From contig JAGLBQ010000071.1 in NCBI GenBank assembly GCA_023146675.1, forward strand, positions 1 through 28,649: a DNA stretch of 28,649 nt, given 5' to 3'. The notes under the pieces were generated by a model. The model was not told the origin of the DNA. It ran no database searches and worked only from the letters and a program-made list of their open reading frames with translations. The position numbers and the translations under genes were made by a program. The stretch is from Cocleimonas sp. (GTDB lineage Bacteria > Pseudomonadota > Gammaproteobacteria > Thiotrichales > Thiotrichaceae). This document shows, piece after piece, positions 1 through 8,535 of this stretch. Positions within the stretch are counted from its first letter, which is position 1; every line of letters starts with the position of its first letter.

Positions 1-84
1 GTCCCGCTTTAAGTTGGTAGCCCACTTATTGATAGGACACCTTTTTTGTAGAAATGTTGCATGCAGTGTCTTATTAGTGAGATT

Positions 85-1260
85 TTAAGAGAGGATTTTT
101 TGCACTAATCTAACCCAATAGCTTGCTCCTAACGGTAAAATATCATCATTAAAATCATAATGACTATTATGCAACATACAGCCACCCTGTCCTTCGCCAT
201 TACCAATCCAAATATAAGCTCCCTGACTAGCATTTAGCATATAAGAGAAATCTTCTGCACCCATGCTTGCGGGACTATTGCGATGCACTGATTCTTCGCC
301 TACTAATGACTGTGCTACTGATGCACAAATTTTTGCAAGTTCTGGTGTGTTGATAGTGGCTGGATAACCTGATTCAAAGTGAGTTTTACCGAGAGCATCC
401 ATACTCTTACAGAGATTATCCACCAGTGTTTGAATGCGCTGTTTGACACGGTCTCCCACTGCACTATCAAAATAACGTATTGTTCCTGAGAGGTTAAGTT
501 GATCAGGAATAACATTGGTTGCATCACCCGCATTAATGACGGTTACACTGACTACAGCCGATTCTACGGGTGAGATATTACGCGCTACAATGCTTTGCAA
601 GGAATTGACTAATTGAGCGCCAATAACAATAGGATCAACGGTTTGATTGGGCATGGCAGCATGACCACCCTTGCCATTAATTGTAATATGGAAGGTGTCG
701 GTAGCTGCCATTACTTCCTTATCATGCACAACAAATTCACCCGCAGGAATCCCAGGCCAATTATGCATTCCATACACTGCATCACATGAGAAGCGGTCAA
801 ATAGCCCCTCTTCAACCATCACCCGCGCCCCCCCTTCACCTTCTTCAGCAGGTTGGAAAATAAAACATACCGTGCCATCAAAATCATTATGCTGTTTTAA
901 ATAAGCAGCTGCGCCTAATAGCATGGTGGTATGCCCGTCATGTCCGCAAGCGTGCATAATGCCTTCATGTAGAGACTTATGATTGACTTGGTTTTGCTCT
1001 AGGATGGGTAGGGCATCTATATCGGCACGCAATGCAATTGTTTTACCGTTACCCGTATTTTTTACACTGCCTTTTAAAGTCGCAACAATTCCCGTTGTTG
1101 CCCAGCCACGTTGTATTTCAAAATCCAATGATTCCAGAACCTCTGCAATGTAATCACTGCTGGTAAACTCTTTAAAAGCAAGTTCAGGATGCTGATGTAA
1201 CCAATGGCGCCAGTGAATCATTTTTTGATGTAATTCTGAATTAGCCGCTATTTGAGTCAT
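85..1260 (-). CDS. M20-family amidohydrolase (hippurate hydrolase / N-acyl-amino-acid deacylase type)
   Basis: A 391-residue cytosolic metallo-amidohydrolase of the M20D (HipO/AbgA/AmaA) group, which cleaves N-acyl or N-aminoacyl amides. The metal-binding signature HACGHDGH lies at residues 103-110, the catalytic/metal Glu pair at 139-140 (PAEEGEGG), and a further candidate ligand His at 166 (YGMHNWPG). A dimerisation insert with the AGDATNVIPD stretch follows, and the C-terminal SMGAEDFSYML motif is intact. Length is typical of the family and there is no signal peptide. The start has only a weak GGA Shine-Dalgarno. It stands alone, divergent from the ComEA-like gene. The exact substrate cannot be told from sequence; hippurate, indole-3-acetyl-amino acids or acetylated amino acids are all possible. 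Confidence 0.9.
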   Translation of the reverse strand: MTQIAANSELHQKMIHWRHWLHQHPELAFKEFTSSDYIAEVLESLDFEIQRGWATTGIVATLKGSVKNTGNGKTIALRADIDALPILEQNQVNHKSLHEGIMHACGHDGHTTMLLGAAAYLKQHNDFDGTVCFIFQPAEEGEGGARVMVEEGLFDRFSCDAVYGMHNWPGIPAGEFVVHDKEVMAATDTFHITINGKGGHAAMPNQTVDPIVIGAQLVNSLQSIVARNISPVESAVVSVTVINAGDATNVIPDQLNLSGTIRYFDSAVGDRVKQRIQTLVDNLCKSMDALGKTHFESGYPATINTPELAKICASVAQSLVGEESVHRNSPASMGAEDFSYMLNASQGAYIWIGNGEGQGGCMLHNSHYDFNDDILPLGASYWVRLVQKILS

Positions 1261-1312
1261 TATTATTGTCCGTTTGGTTGGTTGTTCATCGGTTGGTGGT
1301 GCTGTTAAGCAT

Positions 1313-1337
1313 CTGTTATAGTGAAACTATAGTACAG
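1313..1337. promoter_or_regulatory. Dyad-symmetric site between divergent genes
   Basis: In the 126-bp divergent spacer, an imperfect palindrome has the form CTGT-TATAGT-gaa-ACTATA-gt-ACAG. A TTGACT hexamer follows at 1347-1352, with AT-rich sequence before the ComEA-like gene. It may be an operator serving one or both genes. No regulator is identifiable. Confidence 0.3.
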
Positions 1338-1386
1338 ATTATAGATTGACTTATATTCTGAATATTTATTTTTAGGGAAGAAAATC

Positions 1387-2085
1387 ATGAATTTTAGTTT
1401 ACGCACATTTTTATTTAGCATCACGGTTGCTGTTTCATTAGCACTTATCGCATCACCAAGTTATGCAAAAGATGAAGCTGATAAAAAACCAAAAACCAGT
1501 AAAGTGAAACAGGCTAAAAAAGACAAAGAAAAGAAAGAAACATCGAAAGAGAAGGGGGAGAAAAAAGAAAAGTCTGCTCGTTCTAGTTCCTCTAAAAAAG
1601 CTACTGATAAAAAAGGTACTGACTCTGACAGTGGAGCTAAAAAATCAGAAAAAGGATCTAGTAAGTCTAGCGAAAAAGCGGGTGGTAAAGGCTCAGATAA
1701 TCCTAAAAATAAAGATGATAAAGAGAGTAAATCCAGTAAGTCGGATGATTCCAGCAGTAGCAGTCAATCGGCAAAGAAAAAAGATAAAAGCAGTAGCAAA
1801 AAAAGCACTACGACTAGCAAGGCAAAAAAGCAGTATAAAGATATTACAGTCAATCTAAATAAAGCTGATGCTAAGACCTTTAGCCACTATCTTATGGGAA
1901 TTGGAGAAAAGAGAGCTAAAGCAATTACTGCTTATCGTAAGAAAAATGGATCATTTAAAGACATTAAAGAATTGCTGAAAATCGAAGGCATTGGTGACAA
2001 GATCTTTGATGGGTTAAAGAAAAATGTTTCGCTATCAAAAGGAGAAACATCAGCGCCTGAAGGTGCTAAAAAGGCAAAGAAGTAA
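1387..2085 (+). CDS. Secreted ComEA-like helix-hairpin-helix protein with Lys/Ser-rich tract
   Basis: 232 residues. An N-terminal signal peptide (hydrophobic core about 8-22, likely cleavage after SYA at about 27) is followed by roughly 120 residues of low-complexity Lys/Ser/Glu/Asp sequence. A C-terminal ComEA-type helix-hairpin-helix module (about 150-217) contains the two hairpins MGIGEKRAKAI and IEGIGDKIF. ComEA proteins bind double-stranded DNA in the periplasm during natural transformation, and small secreted versions are common in gammaproteobacteria. The start follows a GGGAAG-type Shine-Dalgarno. The unusual part is the very basic disordered linker, far longer than in the usual ~100-residue stand-alone ComEA. 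It could bind DNA or polyanions itself. No other competence genes are nearby, and a strong terminator isolates the gene. DNA uptake is inferred from the HhH domain only. Confidence 0.8.
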   Translation: MNFSLRTFLFSITVAVSLALIASPSYAKDEADKKPKTSKVKQAKKDKEKKETSKEKGEKKEKSARSSSSKKATDKKGTDSDSGAKKSEKGSSKSSEKAGGKGSDNPKNKDDKESKSSKSDDSSSSSQSAKKKDKSSSKKSTTTSKAKKQYKDITVNLNKADAKTFSHYLMGIGEKRAKAITAYRKKNGSFKDIKELLKIEGIGDKIFDGLKKNVSLSKGETSAPEGAKKAKK

Positions 2086-2118
2086 CGTGCTTACCCCTTA
2101 ATCAGATAAATATAACGG

Positions 2119-2158
2119 AATAGCCAGATTCTCATTGAGATTCTGGCTATTTTTTTTT
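2119..2158 (+). terminator. Rho-independent terminator after the ComEA-like gene
   Basis: A long stem (AATAGCCAGA pairing with TCTGGCTATT, plus an inner TCTCA/TGAGA stem) is followed directly by a run of T. It lies 34 bp after the stop codon. Confidence 0.9.
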
Positions 2159-2214
2159 CATTCACTTATTCTTTAAATAAATAAAAATTAAGACTTTTAA
2201 AAATAGAGAATATT

Positions 2215-3246
2215 ATGAATATATTAGTAACAGGCGGAGCAGGTTATATTGGCTCACATACTTGTATCGAACTTCTTGCATCAGGATTCACTCCTATTGT
2301 ATTCGATAATCTTTCCAATAGTTCTACCGTTGCTCTTGATCGTGTAGAGGAAATCACAGGTCATAAAATTGCCTTTATAGAAGGTGATGTGCGTGATGCG
2401 GCTGCCTTGGATAACGTGTTTAGTGAGCATGATATTTACGCAGTGATTCACTTTGCAGGCTTAAAAGCAGTGGGTGAGTCAGTGGAAGAACCGATTATGT
2501 ATTACGACAATAATGTTTCAGGTAGTATTAATTTATTTGGCTCAATGGAGCGCAATAAGGTTACACGGGTGATCTTTAGCTCATCTGCGACTGTTTATGG
2601 TGATCCTGCAACGGTTCCTATTATGGAGGATTTTCCTACCAGTACCACCAATCCCTACGGTGGATCAAAACTAATAATCGAAGATGTGCTTACAAATATC
2701 CATGTTGCACATGATGACTGGAATATTGCTTTATTGCGCTATTTTAACCCTGTTGGCGCACATGAAAGTGGCTTAATTGGTGAAGATCCTAGTGATATTC
2801 CTAATAATTTAATGCCTTATATTTCTGGTGTTGCTGTTGGAAAACTAGAACAACTATCTGTTTTTGGTGGTGATTATAATACGCCAGATGGAACAGGTGT
2901 GCGTGATTATATCCACGTAGTTGATCTCGCTAAAGGGCATGTAAAAGCGCTACAGGCATTTGAAAATGAAAAAGTTAATAATCTTTATACTGTTAATTTA
3001 GGAACGGGAAAAGGCTATTCGGTTTTAGAAATGGTCGAAGCATTTAAACAAGCGTCAGGTAAGAAAATTGCTTATGAAATTACAGCGCGCAGAGCGGGTG
3101 ATATCGCCTGTTGTTATGCTGACCCTAGCTATGCAAAAGAACTGATTGGTTGGCAAGCAGGAAAAGGTCTCCAAGCTATGTGTGATGATACGTGGAAATG
3201 GCAGAGTAATAATCCTAATGGTTATAAGAAAGTTTTAAGTAGTTAA
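2215..3246 (+). CDS. galE: UDP-glucose 4-epimerase
   Basis: 343-residue short-chain dehydrogenase/reductase that interconverts UDP-glucose and UDP-galactose (some members also UDP-GlcNAc/GalNAc) with bound NAD+. The Rossmann glycine motif GGAGYIGSH lies at 7-15, the catalytic Ser/Thr region SSSATVYG at 122-129, and the YxxxK pair at Tyr148/Lys152 (NPYGGSK). The C-terminal substrate-binding part carries GTGVRDYIHVVDLA and RAGD motifs typical of GalE. Full length. A polysaccharide-export lipoprotein gene follows after a repeat-containing spacer, so a role in surface or exopolysaccharide sugar supply is plausible. The Shine-Dalgarno is weak. Confidence 0.95.
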   Translation: MNILVTGGAGYIGSHTCIELLASGFTPIVFDNLSNSSTVALDRVEEITGHKIAFIEGDVRDAAALDNVFSEHDIYAVIHFAGLKAVGESVEEPIMYYDNNVSGSINLFGSMERNKVTRVIFSSSATVYGDPATVPIMEDFPTSTTNPYGGSKLIIEDVLTNIHVAHDDWNIALLRYFNPVGAHESGLIGEDPSDIPNNLMPYISGVAVGKLEQLSVFGGDYNTPDGTGVRDYIHVVDLAKGHVKALQAFENEKVNNLYTVNLGTGKGYSVLEMVEAFKQASGKKIAYEITARRAGDIACCYADPSYAKELIGWQAGKGLQAMCDDTWKWQSNNPNGYKKVLSS

Positions 3247-3335
3247 GCTACCTGTATTGGGCATCCTTTACCAAACAGAAAAGTAGTTGGCACTTTTATA
3301 GCCGTATGAAGTTTACATAAAATACAGAATTACCT

Positions 3336-3403
3336 TGTTCCCAAATTTTCATTTGGGAACACACCTTGGAATTCAATTTCCAATTTGCGAATAAGAGTTT
3401 CGC
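3336..3403. repeat. Triple-hairpin palindromic repeat (REP-like)
   Basis: Three consecutive inverted repeats lie in the galE/export spacer: TGTTCCCAAAT / ATTTGGGAACA (3336-3346 and 3351-3361, perfect 11 bp), TTGGAA / TTCCAA (3366-3371 and 3378-3383) and GCGAA / TTCGC (3387-3391 and 3399-3403). The TTCCCAA...TTGGGAA core resembles dispersed intergenic palindromes I recall from Thiotrichales and cyanobacterial genomes. Only one copy is in this window, so dispersal is inferred. Confidence 0.5.
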
Positions 3404-3485
3404 TTGCACACTGTAAAATATAATTTTTCTCTGTGATAAAAATACTCCTCTAAACCCCCGATAATATAAAAATAAGGTAGCCCTA

Positions 3486-4229
3486 ATGAATAAAAAACGA
3501 TATGCACAGCTATTCTTTATTTGTGTCCTGAGTAGTAGCTTAATCGCTTGTAATAGCAACAAACCCCGCGATCGTCAAATCCAACAAATGGTTAGTTATC
3601 CCGTACAGCCCGCAACATTAACGCCTGTTTCAGCAAGAGTGATCAGAAAGCCAGTAGCGGCAATACAAATGAATTCATTGATGTTAAATGCTGCTATTAG
3701 CCCTCAGGATAAATTAGATGTTAGTGTTTTCAAGGTTCCTGAGCTATCAGTCAAGGATGTGATTGTAGAGTCAAATGGAGTGGTTTCTTTGCCTTATATA
3801 GGTAGTGTTAATTTACTAGGACTAACACTACAACAAGCAGAAAAACGGGTTGAAACGCTATTAAGTAAAGACTTGCAAAACCCTAAAGTGAGCATTAAAC
3901 GTACTCAAAAAGCTATTCGACGAGTGACTGTAGAAGGTGCGGTACAAACACCTGGTGTTTTTCCGATTGTAAGCTCAATGACTTTTTTGCAAGCAATCGC
4001 AATGTCGCAAGGGATTACGGAATTAGCCGATGTAAAAAATGTGATTGTTTTTCGTGATGGAAAACAGTACGCCGTTGATCTATATAAAGTGCGTCGTGGC
4101 TTAAGTCCTGATCCTGCGTTGAAACAGAATGATCGCATTGTGGTGCTGAAATCAAATAGAAAAGTTACAGAAAAGAAAGTATTAGAATATTTGCCTGCTT
4201 TATTAGCGCCTTTGTCTTTGATTATGTGA
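3486..4229 (+). CDS. Wza-like polysaccharide export lipoprotein
   Basis: 247 residues. A lipoprotein signal peptide has lipobox LIAC with lipidated Cys22. A Poly_export (PF02563-type) domain covers about 70-145 (starting ISPQDKLDVSVFKVPELS), followed by a SLBB-like module at about 148-225 (VTVEGAVQTPGVFPI, then the KQNDRIVVL strand). Such proteins form the periplasmic/outer-membrane channel for capsule or exopolysaccharide. The protein is shorter than E. coli Wza (about 380) and seems to carry one SLBB unit, as in short EpsA/ExoF-type members. AAGGTAG precedes the start. No tyrosine kinase or polymerase gene is adjacent, so which polymer it serves is unknown. Confidence 0.85.
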   Translation: MNKKRYAQLFFICVLSSSLIACNSNKPRDRQIQQMVSYPVQPATLTPVSARVIRKPVAAIQMNSLMLNAAISPQDKLDVSVFKVPELSVKDVIVESNGVVSLPYIGSVNLLGLTLQQAEKRVETLLSKDLQNPKVSIKRTQKAIRRVTVEGAVQTPGVFPIVSSMTFLQAIAMSQGITELADVKNVIVFRDGKQYAVDLYKVRRGLSPDPALKQNDRIVVLKSNRKVTEKKVLEYLPALLAPLSLIM

Positions 4230-4270
4230 TTGTTAATTAAAAAACTATGTCATAGAAGGAACCATTAGCA

Positions 4271-4303
4271 AAAAAAGCCACCTTTTTATCGGTGGATTTT
4301 TTA
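4271..4303. terminator. Bidirectional terminator between convergent genes
   Basis: A CCACC/GGTGG stem (4278-4282 and 4291-4295) is flanked by A6 on the left and a T run on the right, so it can terminate both the export lipoprotein gene and ypfJ. Confidence 0.75.
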
Positions 4304-4383
4304 TAGTCTTAACCGTTTTAACCCTCTTTCATCAGGCTATAACACTTGGCTTATCTGTCAAGCCTCTAAATATTGTAAAAAAA

Positions 4384-5238
4384 TCAACGCAAATCAGCAA
4401 AAGTATCGCATTTAGAAACATCGCCATGCAGCATGCCTATTTTTAACCAGTGAGCACGTTGCTTGGATGATCCATGTGTAAATGATGCCGCATTAACCCC
4501 CATCCCTGCGCGTTTTTGCATATGATCATCACCAATAGCGTAAGCAGCATTGATAGCCTCCTCAATATCTCCTTGTTCTAATATATGGTGTTTCTTCTCC
4601 GTATGATGTGCCCATATTCCTGCATAGCAATCTGCTTGTAACTCTAAACGCACCGACATTTGATTAGATTTCATTTTACTCATACGCTGTTGCATCCGAG
4701 TTACCTTATCAGAAATTCCTTGCAAGCTTTGAATATGATGACCCAGCTCATGTGCAATAACATAAGCTTTTGCAAAATCGCCTTTGCCACCCATGCGGGT
4801 TAATTCTGAGAAAAAACTAGGATCAATATAAATTTTATTATCACCAGGGCAATAAAAAGGACCTGCCCCAGAAGAGGTGCGACCACAGGCAGATACCACA
4901 CTGTTACTAAATATGACTAGCTTTGGTTGTTGATAGTGAGCATTTGATCGCGCAAAAATATTACCCCAGACCTCTTCTGAAAGCTTTAATACCACACGAA
5001 TAAATTCAGCTGCTTCATCCTGCTTTCCATCTGTTCTTTGTTGGCTAGGAGCTTGCTCTTGTGAGGTAGAGTCACCCCCAATATTTAGCAGATTTTTTCC
5101 TTGCCCAAAAAATAAAAATAACAAAAGAACACCAAAAAATGCAATACCACCAAAACTGGTACTCTTGCGACCGATTAAACCTCCCCGTCCACGACGGTCT
5201 TCTACATTTTCGCTTTGAGCTCTGCCTTTCCAACGCAT
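4384..5238 (-). CDS. ypfJ: YpfJ-type membrane-anchored neutral zinc metallopeptidase
   Basis: 284 residues of the putative neutral zinc metallopeptidase family (PF04228). The N-terminus is cytosolic and basic with an RRGRGG stretch. One transmembrane helix (about 30-47, AFFGVLLLFLFF) follows, then a periplasmic peptidase domain. The zincin motif HELGHHIQ sits at 163-170, giving His163, Glu164 and His167, with the supporting SACGRTSSGAGPFYCPGD segment at 116-133. The C-terminal GDHAHG-type element is replaced by HGSSKQRAHW, as usual for the family. AGGA lies 8 nt before the ATG. Substrates are not known even for E. coli YpfJ. It is divergent from rpoS. Confidence 0.9.
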   Translation of the reverse strand: MRWKGRAQSENVEDRRGRGGLIGRKSTSFGGIAFFGVLLLFLFFGQGKNLLNIGGDSTSQEQAPSQQRTDGKQDEAAEFIRVVLKLSEEVWGNIFARSNAHYQQPKLVIFSNSVVSACGRTSSGAGPFYCPGDNKIYIDPSFFSELTRMGGKGDFAKAYVIAHELGHHIQSLQGISDKVTRMQQRMSKMKSNQMSVRLELQADCYAGIWAHHTEKKHHILEQGDIEEAINAAYAIGDDHMQKRAGMGVNAASFTHGSSKQRAHWLKIGMLHGDVSKCDTFADLR

Positions 5239-5594
5239 AAGTTTGATCCTGAGTTACAAAAAATATTTAAGATATTTTTACGTGAGATATATGATAAATG
5301 AACTACTTATACGCTCTTGCAAAGGTTTAAATATAATACCCATGATTGAATACTATTGATAGTCTTAGTCGAATTCTGATTTGATTATCGTTGTCTACAG
5401 ACAAGGAAGGTCATTTGTTTGACTAATGGTAAATAAATGATTTCTATGACAATTGATTGATCATTTTTTAGCTATGGGCTTGTTTTTAGCTGATTATAGT
5501 TTACCGCTATGGTAGGGTGTAGAAAATAATAACTATATCTCATTATGGGTAATATTCAACCCATTCATCTATTAACCATTTAAAGGAATAAGCG
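5239..5594 (+). promoter_or_regulatory. Gene-free divergent region holding the rpoS leader
   Basis: A 356-bp AT-rich spacer with no convincing ORF. Near the rpoS start lies an ATGGGT/ACCCAT hairpin (5545-5550 and 5559-5564, 8-nt loop), followed by AAAGGAATAAGCG before the ATG. The hairpin is about 30 nt upstream of the start, where leader structure could affect rpoS translation as it does in enterobacteria. No promoter hexamer pair is convincing. Confidence 0.4.
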
Positions 5595-6566
5595 ATGCTG
5601 GAGAATCAAGGAAGTGTGTCGGTAGAAGAAGCAATTAAGTCAGCAGATAAAGCTCTGAATAATTTAACAGAAACGGTATCTAAGACGGTTGCAATAAAGA
5701 AAGAGATTAAGCCGGGTAAGGTTTCAACTAGGGAATTAGATGCTATTCAGCTCTATTTGAAAGAAATTGAGTATTCCCCGTTACTAACACCTGATGAAGA
5801 GGTGAAGTTTGGTAGGCTTGCTCGCAAGGGTGATGAAAAAGGGCGAACAAAAATGATAGTGTGTAATTTGCGTTTAGTCGTAAAGATCTCACGTCGTTAT
5901 ATGAATCGTGGTTTAGCGTTGCCTGATTTAATCGAAGAAGGAAACCTAGGATTAATCCATGCAGTAGAAAAGTTTGATCCTGAGCGTGGATTCCGTTTTT
6001 CTACTTATGCAACATGGTGGATTCGTCAAAATATTGAACGGGCTTTGATGAATCAAACCCGTACTATTCGCCTACCCATACATATTAATAAAGAGCTTAA
6101 CGCTTATCTGCGTAAATCACGTGAATTAATGCAAATAAATGGCGAAGAGCCTAGTGTAACTGACGTAGCAGAAGCATTGGGAAAACCTATTGAAAAAATC
6201 CGCAAGCTATTGAAGTTTAGTGAACGCACAGGCTCATTGGATATTACAATTGGTAAGGATAGCGATAGCCCGCTGGTCAATTTTGTCTCTGAACCATCAG
6301 CGCCAGAGCCTGATGAACTTATTCGTGATAAGGATATTAATGACTCGGTTGAAAACTGGCTGTATCAGTTAGACCTTAAACAGCAGGAAGTTATTGTACG
6401 TCGTTTTGGTTTACATGGACATGATAATGCAACCTTAGAACAGGTTGGAAAAGAGTTAGGCTTAACTCGTGAACGAGTCCGCCAAATTCAGATGGAAGCG
6501 CTGAAAAGATTGCGTAGAATTATGGAAAATGAAGGATTGTCAGGTGATAGTTTTCTCGGTTTATAA
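5595..6566 (+). CDS. rpoS: RNA polymerase sigma factor RpoS
   Basis: 323 residues, a group 2 sigma-70 factor directing stationary-phase and stress transcription. Region 1.2 starts at about 47 (LDAIQLYLKEIEYSPLLTPDEE). Region 2 holds the -10 and core-binding segments (NLRLVVKISRRYMNRGL, GLIHAVEKFDPERGFRFSTY, then TWWIRQNIERAL). Region 3 covers about 170-240, and region 4 has the -35 helix-turn-helix TLEQVGKELGLTRERVRQIQ. The hallmark RpoS signature is LPIHINKELNAYLRKSREL, and the length is close to E. coli RpoS (330), far shorter than RpoD. The Shine-Dalgarno AAAGGAA is good. nlpD, the usual upstream neighbour, is absent and replaced by divergent ypfJ. Confidence 0.93.
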   Translation: MLENQGSVSVEEAIKSADKALNNLTETVSKTVAIKKEIKPGKVSTRELDAIQLYLKEIEYSPLLTPDEEVKFGRLARKGDEKGRTKMIVCNLRLVVKISRRYMNRGLALPDLIEEGNLGLIHAVEKFDPERGFRFSTYATWWIRQNIERALMNQTRTIRLPIHINKELNAYLRKSRELMQINGEEPSVTDVAEALGKPIEKIRKLLKFSERTGSLDITIGKDSDSPLVNFVSEPSAPEPDELIRDKDINDSVENWLYQLDLKQQEVIVRRFGLHGHDNATLEQVGKELGLTRERVRQIQMEALKRLRRIMENEGLSGDSFLGL

Positions 6567-6847
6567 TTCAAACAGGAGTTCAATCTTATCTGGGGCTCCT
6601 CTCTCAATCACAAATAATAAAAATAAATGCTTCCTTATACAACCTCTATTAAAGGAGCTACCTTAGACTTGGTCTGCTGTAGTTTTTCTTCTGCCATTTA
6701 GTGTATTAATGCAGGTTTAAATACTGTGGCTATCGCTATTAATACTAGCCATTCAAAACAACAGTATTTACACGTTGTTGTAACCTTGTGCTACTCAAAA
6801 GATAAAATCTCTCATGGCTGATTCTTATAATCTAACGTAAATAATCA
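6567..6847 (+). terminator. rpoS downstream spacer with a possible weak terminator
   Basis: A 281-bp spacer. At 6658-6687 an imperfect stem (CTAC/GTAG with an inner AGAC/GTCT) is followed by T5, a possible weak terminator for rpoS. A shorter AGGAG/CTCCT pairing lies nearer the stop. Nothing else is recognised. Confidence 0.35.
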
Positions 6848-7405
6848 ATGAAAATAACACTACTAAGACATGGTAAACCAAATTTTAAGATTCCAAAACG
6901 TATTGCGAGCAAGGAAATAGTCAATGCGATCAAACTTTATGATAAGGCAGGAATTGCAGTAGATAGTATTCCACCGCAGTGCTCAATTGATATGGCAAAT
7001 AATGTTGATGTTATTATTTGCAGCCACTTACCACGATCACTAGAGTCGGCACAAAAATTAACACAACAATCTGTTTATTTAAGTGATGAGCTATTTAGAG
7101 AGGCAAGTTTACCTAGTGCTAATAGCTCTTTTCCTAAACTAGACCCTACGATATGGCTTACTATTTTTCGCATTTTATGGCTGTTTGGTTATGCTAAAAA
7201 TGGTGAGTCAATTTCTATAACACGTCAAAGGGCAAAGGAAGCAATGAAAAAACTAATTGAACTTACACAACAAGATCAACATGTTTTATTAGTCGGGCAT
7301 GGTGTATTTAATTATTTGATTGCAAAAGAATTAAAAAAGACAGGGTGGAGATCATCTAAAAAATCTCCACGTGAACATTGGGAATACACAACGTATGAAA
7401 ATTAA
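6848..7405 (+). CDS. Histidine phosphatase superfamily protein (phosphoglycerate-mutase-like)
   Basis: 185 residues. The branch-1 histidine phosphatase fold starts with LLRHGKPNF (phospho-acceptor His8), followed by an SHLPRSLESA segment supplying the second active-site Arg, a Glu in ELFREASLP, and the second catalytic His in LLVGHGVFN. These residues bind and hydrolyse phosphoesters via phosphohistidine. It is SixA/CobC-like in size. The substrate is not identifiable. It stands alone between rpoS and convergent htpX, with a weak Shine-Dalgarno. Confidence 0.8.
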   Translation: MKITLLRHGKPNFKIPKRIASKEIVNAIKLYDKAGIAVDSIPPQCSIDMANNVDVIICSHLPRSLESAQKLTQQSVYLSDELFREASLPSANSSFPKLDPTIWLTIFRILWLFGYAKNGESISITRQRAKEAMKKLIELTQQDQHVLLVGHGVFNYLIAKELKKTGWRSSKKSPREHWEYTTYEN

Positions 7406-7468
7406 AAAATTAATTACTTGGATTATTTACTTAAAAAATGGTGTGTTCTTTAACGGGGGCTGAGGACC

Positions 7469-7494
7469 GGATAACAAATACAATTTTGTTATCC
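7469..7494. terminator. Hairpin between convergent phosphatase and htpX genes
   Basis: A perfect 10-bp stem GGATAACAAA / TTTGTTATCC with a 6-nt loop lies between two convergent genes. It lacks a clear T run, so termination is likely but weakly supported. Confidence 0.5.
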
Positions 7495-7522
7495 AAGCTA
7501 ATCTAGTTTGCAGAAAATTAGG

Positions 7523-8440
7523 TTAATATTTATTACTCTCTAAAGCTGCAATACGCTCTTCCAAAGGCGGATGGGTCATACTCAATTTAGCAATACCTGA
7601 TTTTAATCCACCAGAGATACCAAATGCTGCCATTTCTTTTGGTAAATCATGCGGCTGATTCACTGATTGCAAACGGCGTAATGCTGCGATCATTTTTTCA
7701 CGACCTGCTAAATCTGCGCCACCCTTATCGGCATAATACTCGCGGTGACGTGAAAACCACATCACTACAAAATTTGCCAAAAAGCCTAACAATACCTGTG
7801 CGATCGTCGATACAATAAAGTAGGATGCACCATAAGCATTACCTCCACCTCCTCGATTACTACCTCTGGAAAGAAGTGCGCCAACTAGATAAGCAATGAC
7901 GCGAGAAAAGAAAATAACAAAAGTATTCATTACGCCTTGCAATAGGGTCTGCGTTACCATATCACCATTAGCTACGTGAGAAATTTCATGCCCTAAAACC
8001 GCTTCAATTTCATCTGTTGTCATATTTTCTAATAGCCCTGTACTAACCGCGACTAATGCTGCATTGCGTCTTGCCCCTGTGGCAAATGCATTTGGCTCTG
8101 GTGTATGGAAAATTCCAACCTCAGGCATTTTAATTCCTGCTTTATCTGCTTGACGCTGTACCACATCAAATAACCACTGCTCTTCTTTACTTTGTGGATG
8201 CTCGATAATTTGCACCCCCATACTGCGCTTTGCCATGCCTTTTGACATAAGTAAGCTAATAAAAGAGCCTGTAAAACCTAACACTAATGACATGACTGCA
8301 ATGTAGCCAAACTCCGCAGGCAAGCCCATTTCACGGAACATAGCTGTAATATCAAACATGGAATCTAATATATTCCATACAACACCTAATACAGCAACTA
8401 CGGCAAAGTTGGTTAACATCAGCATCGCTATTCGTTTCAT
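7523..8440 (-). CDS. htpX: Membrane zinc protease HtpX
   Basis: 305 residues, an M48B inner-membrane metalloprotease that degrades misfolded membrane proteins. Two N-terminal transmembrane helices (about 5-25 and 44-65) precede the catalytic domain. HEISH at 151-155 supplies His151, Glu152 and His155, with the third ligand in the REYYADKGGADL segment. Two further hydrophobic segments flank ATQ/VIFFSRVIAYLVG and FLANFVVMWFS. The start at MKRIAML is chosen because AAGGGA sits 8 nt upstream; an upstream in-frame ATG (8491) has no Shine-Dalgarno and would add 17 atypical residues. It lies 95 bp downstream of rarA on the same strand. Confidence 0.95.
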   Translation of the reverse strand: MKRIAMLMLTNFAVVAVLGVVWNILDSMFDITAMFREMGLPAEFGYIAVMSLVLGFTGSFISLLMSKGMAKRSMGVQIIEHPQSKEEQWLFDVVQRQADKAGIKMPEVGIFHTPEPNAFATGARRNAALVAVSTGLLENMTTDEIEAVLGHEISHVANGDMVTQTLLQGVMNTFVIFFSRVIAYLVGALLSRGSNRGGGGNAYGASYFIVSTIAQVLLGFLANFVVMWFSRHREYYADKGGADLAGREKMIAALRRLQSVNQPHDLPKEMAAFGISGGLKSGIAKLSMTHPPLEERIAALESNKY

Positions 8441-8535
8441 TTTTTTTCCCTTAAGATATTTTTTTCTAAATACTAAATATTGCGTTAACATACTGAAATT
8501 TTAAGTTTGATAAAAAAGAAAGCTTTCACTTCTAT

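Noticed and set aside
3296..3562. 88-residue ORF on the minus strand
   Set aside because: It is read through the palindromic repeat and across the start of the export lipoprotein gene; it has no Shine-Dalgarno and looks like translated repeat.
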